The notes under the pieces: generated by a model
The model's input: only the letters and a program-made list of their open reading frames with translations
Databases searched by the model: none
What the model was told of the DNA's origin: nothing
Source of the DNA: Flavobacterium fluviale
GTDB lineage: Bacteria > Bacteroidota > Bacteroidia > Flavobacteriales > Flavobacteriaceae
NCBI RefSeq assembly: GCF_003312915.1
Contig: NZ_CP030261.1
Location: 868,001 to 932,000 of the forward strand
Direction: 5' to 3'
Length of the DNA stretch: 64,000 nt
Shown: in pieces, positions 59,513-64,000 of the stretch
How positions within the stretch are numbered: position 1 is the stretch's first letter
Layout of the letters: the number at the start of each line of letters is the position of its first letter
Made by a program: the position numbers and the translations under genes

Positions 59513-60451
59513 ATGACCTTGAAACTCATTTACGCCATATTCTTCACCAGCATTTTTGGATGTTTTGCCCAAAACGATTCCATACAGAATCCGTATTTTA
59601 AATCATATAATGATAAAATTACTGCCAGCGTATATTATCTGGATACTTCCAATAATTTTCAGATTACTTCAGATAATCAGGATCCAAAAATTTATTTAGA
59701 TCTTATTCCTAACCGAAGAGAGCAGATTGGTTTTAATTTGAATTATAAAATAATTGATGTTACTATTGGTTTTGCTCCAAAATTTCTGAGCGGTAATAAA
59801 GGCGATTCAAATTCTAAAAACTTTAATTTCAACACCCGTTTTTATTATAAAAAATGGATGCAGTCTTTTACTTTTATCAACCAAAAAGGGTTTTATCTAA
59901 GCGATGATAATATAACTGCACAGCTCCCAAATATGCGAACTACTAAAATTGGCGGGACGACAGCTTATATTTTTAATGATAAATTTTCTTTTAAAACCTT
60001 GGTCAGCCAAAACGAATGGCAGACCAAAAGCTCCGGAAGTTTTATTCCGACCTTCACATTTTATTACACCAATCTGGATTTAAACACTCCCGACTCTTCT
60101 CCTGGAGACTTGTATGTTTTTACTTTGGCACCCTCCTATTTTTATAATTTTGTAATTAGTGACCGTGTTTTAATTGGCGCCGGAATAGGTTTGGGAGCCG
60201 GCATTAATACGATGGATGGTGACACCTCTGCTTTGTACGAATTAGATCTTAATTTGAAAATTGCCTACAATAAAGATCGTTTCTTTGGCTATATGAGCCT
60301 TAATTCTATAAGTTTTGCCCAAGATGATAAAGTAGAAGCGAGACTCAATGACAATATTTCGACTCTTAAAATTTCTATTGGATATCGATTTGATCCTCCA
60401 AAGAAAGTAAAAGAGGTTTATGATAAAGTGAATGAAAAGATTGGAATTTGA
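59513..60451 (+). CDS. DUF4421-family outer-membrane protein
   Basis: A 312-residue protein with a signal peptide (LIYAIFFTSIFGCFAQ). The mature part is a probable beta barrel of about 12 strands: KITASVYYLDTSNNFQIT, LNYKIIDVTIGFAP, FNTRFYYKKWMQSFTFIN and a last strand LKISIGYRFDPPKK. This is the DUF4421 layout; the function is unknown. It ends with a short charged tail. Its promoter must lie within or before the right REP pair. Confidence 0.75.
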   Translation: MTLKLIYAIFFTSIFGCFAQNDSIQNPYFKSYNDKITASVYYLDTSNNFQITSDNQDPKIYLDLIPNRREQIGFNLNYKIIDVTIGFAPKFLSGNKGDSNSKNFNFNTRFYYKKWMQSFTFINQKGFYLSDDNITAQLPNMRTTKIGGTTAYIFNDKFSFKTLVSQNEWQTKSSGSFIPTFTFYYTNLDLNTPDSSPGDLYVFTLAPSYFYNFVISDRVLIGAGIGLGAGINTMDGDTSALYELDLNLKIAYNKDRFFGYMSLNSISFAQDDKVEARLNDNISTLKISIGYRFDPPKKVKEVYDKVNEKIGI

Positions 60452-60529
60452 GAAATCTTTAAACTGCAAAGTATTAAGCATCAAAAAAATGCGTAAATTA
60501 CAGGTATTTGTAAAACTAAACGCATTATT

Positions 60530-61426
60530 ATGGAAAATATAAACAAGGATCAATTAAATCGGATGCATGCTGGAAAAGGATTTATTGCAGCATTAGATCA
60601 AAGCGGCGGCAGTACCCCAAAAGCATTATCGGTTTATGGCGTTCTAGAAAACAGCTTCTCCAATGACGAAGAAATGTACACGCTTGTCCATGAAATGAGA
60701 ACTCGAATTATTAAAAGTCCAGCATTTGACAGTGAATATATCCTCGGCGCTATTTTGTTTGAAAACACAATGGACCGTAAAATTGACGGTCAATGGACAG
60801 CTGATTATTTGTGGGAGAAAAAAAATATAGTTCCTTTTTTAAAAGTAGACAAAGGACTTGCTGATGTGGCCAGCGGCGTACAATTGATGAAACCTATTCC
60901 GAATTTAGATGATTTATTGACAAGAGCAGTAGAACGAAATATCTTTGGAACCAAAATGCGCTCGGTAATTAAAGAAGCAAATCCCGACGGAATACGCGAT
61001 GTTATTGAACAGCAGTTTAGAGTAGGTTTACAAATCTTTAATAAAGGATTGATTCCAATAATTGAACCCGAAATTGATATTTACAGCGCCGACAAAGAAA
61101 AATCAGAACAAATTCTAAAAGATGAAATCACCAAACAGCTTAACGCATTAGACAAAGATGTAAAAGTAATGTTGAAACTTTCTATTCCAACAAAAGCTAA
61201 TTTTTATAGTGAATTAATTTCTAATCCTCACATTGTGCGTGTTGTTGCGCTGTCTGGAGGTTATTCGAGAGAAGAAGCCAATGAAAAACTAGCTCAAAAT
61301 AACGGATTAATTGCCAGCTTCTCAAGAGCATTATCCGAAGGACTTTCTGTTGGACAGTCAGATGATGACTTTAATACCGTACTTGGCACAACCATTAACG
61401 ATATTTACAAAGCATCCATTACATAA
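60530..61426 (+). CDS. fda: class I fructose-bisphosphate aldolase (Fda type)
   Basis: A 298-residue Schiff-base aldolase. [35 protein letters not shown] block, [21 protein letters not shown] and [18 protein letters not shown] are as in the Staphylococcus class I enzyme; the lysines of VDKG and MLKLS include the Schiff-base residue. It cleaves fructose-1,6-bisphosphate in glycolysis, reversibly. The ATG at 60530 follows a 78-nt gap. A strong bidirectional terminator follows. Confidence 0.92.
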   Translation: MENINKDQLNRMHAGKGFIAALDQSGGSTPKALSVYGVLENSFSNDEEMYTLVHEMRTRIIKSPAFDSEYILGAILFENTMDRKIDGQWTADYLWEKKNIVPFLKVDKGLADVASGVQLMKPIPNLDDLLTRAVERNIFGTKMRSVIKEANPDGIRDVIEQQFRVGLQIFNKGLIPIIEPEIDIYSADKEKSEQILKDEITKQLNALDKDVKVMLKLSIPTKANFYSELISNPHIVRVVALSGGYSREEANEKLAQNNGLIASFSRALSEGLSVGQSDDDFNTVLGTTINDIYKASIT

Positions 61427-61446
61427 AAAATTCATTTTGAGATATA

Positions 61447-61478
61447 AAAAAGCCCGAAAATTAGATTTTTCGGGCTTT
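61447..61478. terminator. bidirectional terminator between fda and the convergent gene
   Basis: AAAAAGCCCGAAAA / TTTTCGGGCTTTT stem with a 5-6-nt loop, A run and T run on opposite sides. Confidence 0.9.
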
Positions 61479-61496
61479 TGATTTTATAGGGATTAA

Positions 61497-63299
61497 TTAT
61501 TTCGAAGTCATTTCATCGGCTAAATCTAATGTCTGTAAAATAATGTTTTTATCAGCTTTATGAGAATTTAGTTTAAAGATAAATTTCAGCTTATTATCAA
61601 CTAGTTTTTTAGGCGATTCTGTTGTAATATCAGAAAATTGTCCTGCGATTTTATTAAATAGTATCAGATCTGATTCTTTAGCATTCTTCCCAAAAGTACT
61701 TACAGTCTGTGCAATATTTAATTTACCAGACATGTAATTTTTGCCAAGATCTTTTTTTATTTCTTTAACAAAAGTTCCCGTTCCGTTATTAAAATAATCC
61801 ATTGTGTTGGCAATAACCACAACATCTTTGTCTTTTAGGATAAATATAGTGCCGTATTCTTCTGTTCCAAAAATCTGGTAATAATTTCCGTTTTGTGTTA
61901 ATAGTTTTTTACGAACACCCAATTGCAAAAGTTTATCTCCAAATGTAGGATGCGTCGAAGTAAATATTACAGAAAAGAGCGGAATTGATTTTTTCACCTT
62001 TTCTTCTGTTATCGTTTCTTCATAATTTTCGTCGTAACCGTATTTTTTAGTCATTACCTCAACATCTTTCATACCATATAAAAATGCGCTTAAATCACCA
62101 TCAAAAAGCTTTGCAGTGGCTTCTTCATCGACTATTGTCGATATTAAATCTGTAACAATCGTTATATCTTCTTTTCCAAATTTAGGATTCTGAAATATAT
62201 CAGCTGTTAACGAAGGAAAACTTTCAAGCGCTTGTTTTGTATTCATGTGATACGAACCGTAAGCCAAAGGTTTTTGCGCTGGGAAATAATTAAAAATGTT
62301 TTTATTTATTTTTCTATTGGTGATCTTGCCCATTACATCTGCAATTTCTTCAGAGTATTCTATAACCTCTTCAACACGTGCATTATCCTTGTCAAAATAA
62401 AAGTCAACATTTATTCCTTTTACAAAATTCCCAAAGTTTTGCTGCATCGGAAAAAATTTATCGTAGCCTCCAAATATTGCCATTGGATAATTGTATGCAG
62501 AATATAAACTTGAAAATACGCGCCCGTAATCTAACCAAGATGAAATATCTGCCGACTCATTTATCTTTGATGAAATTGGCGCAGTAAACCCATTTTCAAA
62601 TAATTCTTTAACAATTGCATTTTGTTTGACCGCAAGTTCACGATCCAATTCTGCCTGCTGTAAAGTATATTCTTCATACGGATTTCCATCATACAAATAT
62701 TCTTCCTCAGCAGCATCTGACGCTGCAGGTGCTTCAATAGCTATTGGTGCCTTAACAACTTCTACCGGATCGCCGTAGCTTTCTTCAGAATAAACAGAAT
62801 CATTTAAAACTGGTGGCGGAACATCGTAAAAGTTTTTAGAACGTGTTTTTGTTAATTCTAAAATAACCAAATAATTATTATTCCACACCATCGATTGCCT
62901 TTTACCTTTTACCGTCAAAACAGAATATTTTCCAAAATCCTCAATTCCTGCAATAGAATCATTGCTGTCGCTGATTTTGAATTCTTTCACTAAAAATTGT
63001 GTAACTGCATCCCTATTCTTTATCGGAATTGTAACTTGGTAATACGGAATACTATCTGAGAATTTTCCGTGAATTGTAATTTTCTGGTCCAGCTGAATAA
63101 CCGAAGTATATTTAGTAAAATCAAAATCTGGTTTTTTACTGCTGTATTTATTTATCAGTGGATGATTTAAAACCTCAGCAACACTTACTTTTTTAGAAAG
63201 CTGATTTCCGTTGAATTGCACAAAGTAATCATATTTGTTTGTCTGACCAAAGGTCAAATAAGCGGCGAGTAAAAAAATAAAGGTGTAAAAATGCTTCAT
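61497..63299 (-). CDS. large secreted protein of unknown function
   Basis: A 600-residue protein with a signal peptide (FIFLLAAYLTFGQ). The mature part has long alpha/beta regions such as YDYFVQFNGNQLSKKVSVAEVLNHPLINKY and ITIHGKFSDSIPYYQVTIPI. Around 195-235 lies an acidic Ala/Glu-rich linker. There is no transmembrane barrel, no catalytic motif, and no type IX sorting tail (the C-terminus is LQTLDLADEMTSK). It is coupled to the lipoprotein gene 2 nt upstream, so both likely act together in the envelope. Confidence 0.65.
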   Translation of the reverse strand: MKHFYTFIFLLAAYLTFGQTNKYDYFVQFNGNQLSKKVSVAEVLNHPLINKYSSKKPDFDFTKYTSVIQLDQKITIHGKFSDSIPYYQVTIPIKNRDAVTQFLVKEFKISDSNDSIAGIEDFGKYSVLTVKGKRQSMVWNNNYLVILELTKTRSKNFYDVPPPVLNDSVYSEESYGDPVEVVKAPIAIEAPAASDAAEEEYLYDGNPYEEYTLQQAELDRELAVKQNAIVKELFENGFTAPISSKINESADISSWLDYGRVFSSLYSAYNYPMAIFGGYDKFFPMQQNFGNFVKGINVDFYFDKDNARVEEVIEYSEEIADVMGKITNRKINKNIFNYFPAQKPLAYGSYHMNTKQALESFPSLTADIFQNPKFGKEDITIVTDLISTIVDEEATAKLFDGDLSAFLYGMKDVEVMTKKYGYDENYEETITEEKVKKSIPLFSVIFTSTHPTFGDKLLQLGVRKKLLTQNGNYYQIFGTEEYGTIFILKDKDVVVIANTMDYFNNGTGTFVKEIKKDLGKNYMSGKLNIAQTVSTFGKNAKESDLILFNKIAGQFSDITTESPKKLVDNKLKFIFKLNSHKADKNIILQTLDLADEMTSK

Positions 63300-63301
63300 A
63301 A

Positions 63302-63934
63302 TTAAGGCGTTAATTGGATTGTATTATTCATTAATGTTGATTTCTTTAAAACACTATACATGCTTTGTTTCAAAAAAACCGTCTTTTTATTTGTTGAAAT
63401 TTTACTGTTTGCATTATTTACCGACAGAATATCTTTATCAAAAGTATAAATCGAAATAATGCTGGCTTCTTCAAGATCTTTCTTTTTCTTCGGATCGTTT
63501 ACCGTTTTTTCCGGAATTGGATAAGAGGCAATTCGTTCAAAAGTTTTGCCGCTTCCGCTAAAGTGAATCTGATCGCGCTGATTGTTTATCGTGTTCACAA
63601 CGGCATTCAATGCTTTCAAATTAGCATAATTGAGTTTGATAATGAAAACGTAATTGTCAAAATCTGTTTTTGTGGTTACATTTGAGATTCCGTCAATTTT
63701 TGAAGCTTTGGATTTAAAGTCTTCCAGTTTCTGGGCGATTTCCTGTTCGTTCGGGATTTTTACGCCATCAACTTCTTCCAAAAAAATAGCCGATTTGGTT
63801 TTGAACCACGACTTGGAAAAATCAACCATTAATGTATATTCACCACTTTGGTCACTGCGGTGTTTGATTCTTTCTGTTATCTCAAAACAACTTGTTAAGA
63901 GCAGACAGCAAAATAAAGCGAGAAATTTCTTCAT
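63302..63934 (-). CDS. lipoprotein of unknown function
   Basis: A 210-residue lipoprotein (MKKFLALFCCLLLTSC, lipidated C16). The mature domain begins EITERIKHRSDQSGEYTLMVDFSKSWFKTKSAIF and alternates strands and helices; LEDFKSKASKIDGISNVTTKTD is a helix-strand unit. No family is recognised. It directly precedes the large secreted protein with a 2-nt gap. Its upstream region is at the end of the window; nothing else is seen in the last 66 bases. Confidence 0.65.
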   Translation of the reverse strand: MKKFLALFCCLLLTSCFEITERIKHRSDQSGEYTLMVDFSKSWFKTKSAIFLEEVDGVKIPNEQEIAQKLEDFKSKASKIDGISNVTTKTDFDNYVFIIKLNYANLKALNAVVNTINNQRDQIHFSGSGKTFERIASYPIPEKTVNDPKKKKDLEEASIISIYTFDKDILSVNNANSKISTNKKTVFLKQSMYSVLKKSTLMNNTIQLTP

Positions 63935-64000
63935 TTAGCAAATTTAGATGGAATATTCTGAAAAACCATGCTTTGGTTGAAACAATAAAAAATCCAAATT

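Overview
The window looks like chromosomal DNA from a Flavobacterium-type member of the Bacteroidota. It is AT-rich. Start codons lack obvious Shine-Dalgarno sites, and several promoters fit the TTG-N17-23-TAnnTTTG form described for this phylum. It carries the gliding lipoprotein gene gldH, a TonB receptor with a carboxypeptidase-like N-terminal domain, and lycopene cyclase. The species assignment is inference. The genes are mostly ordinary chromosomal genes; no prophage, plasmid, CRISPR, tRNA or rRNA was seen.

Layout. 0-9 kb: LRR fragment, small zinc-ribbon protein, membrane M28 peptidase, YeeZ-like epimerase, DUF2207 membrane protein, O6-methylguanine methyltransferase, PolB-like exonuclease, winged-helix protein. 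9-22.7 kb: nucleoside-recognition membrane protein, a TNT-like protein, lipoprotein, class I fumarase, PAS protein, DNA polymerase IV, phosphoesterase, outer-membrane protein, scoA/scoB, and the group pbp1A-gldH-ricT. 22.9-27 kb: lipoproteins and two ankyrin proteins. 27-31.6 kb: ferredoxin, trhP and trhO (two routes to 5-hydroxyuridine in tRNA), separated by a 1.05-kb REP array and its RAYT transposase. 31.8-37.5 kb: bacilliredoxin, ArsR regulator, lycopene cyclase, glycosyltransferases. 37.8-45.3 kb: a metal-homeostasis block (thioredoxin, TonB receptor, thioredoxin-reductase-like oxidoreductase, MerC protein, Fur-family regulator, NRAMP-USP fusion, DtxR/MntR regulator) with matching operators for two regulator families. 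45.3-49.4 kb: a membrane protein and its frameshifted paralog, enoyl-CoA hydratase, histidine kinase. 49.4-58.6 kb: haem genes hemJ, hemH, an AraC regulator, hemA, hemC, hemD, hemE, two unknown genes, hemF. 58.6-64 kb: a second RAYT inside mirror-image REPs, DUF4421 protein, class I aldolase, and a secreted protein/lipoprotein pair.

The most interesting material is between the genes. (1) Two unrelated REP-RAYT systems: the first as about eight tandem 146-bp units made of one REP in alternating orientation with compensatory stem changes, the second as a RAYT enclosed by two nested inverted REP pairs. (2) At least twelve intergenic long hairpins, each built from its own short repeated word and its reverse complement; three of them enclose an ordinary terminator. 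(3) A palindromic intergenic repeat that appears in frame inside the epimerase gene. (4) A C-terminal domain shared by TrhP and TrhO, 45 of 84 residues identical by hand count. (5) A candidate DtxR-type operator shared by the NRAMP gene and the TonB receptor, and paired Fur-type boxes covering the merC promoter.
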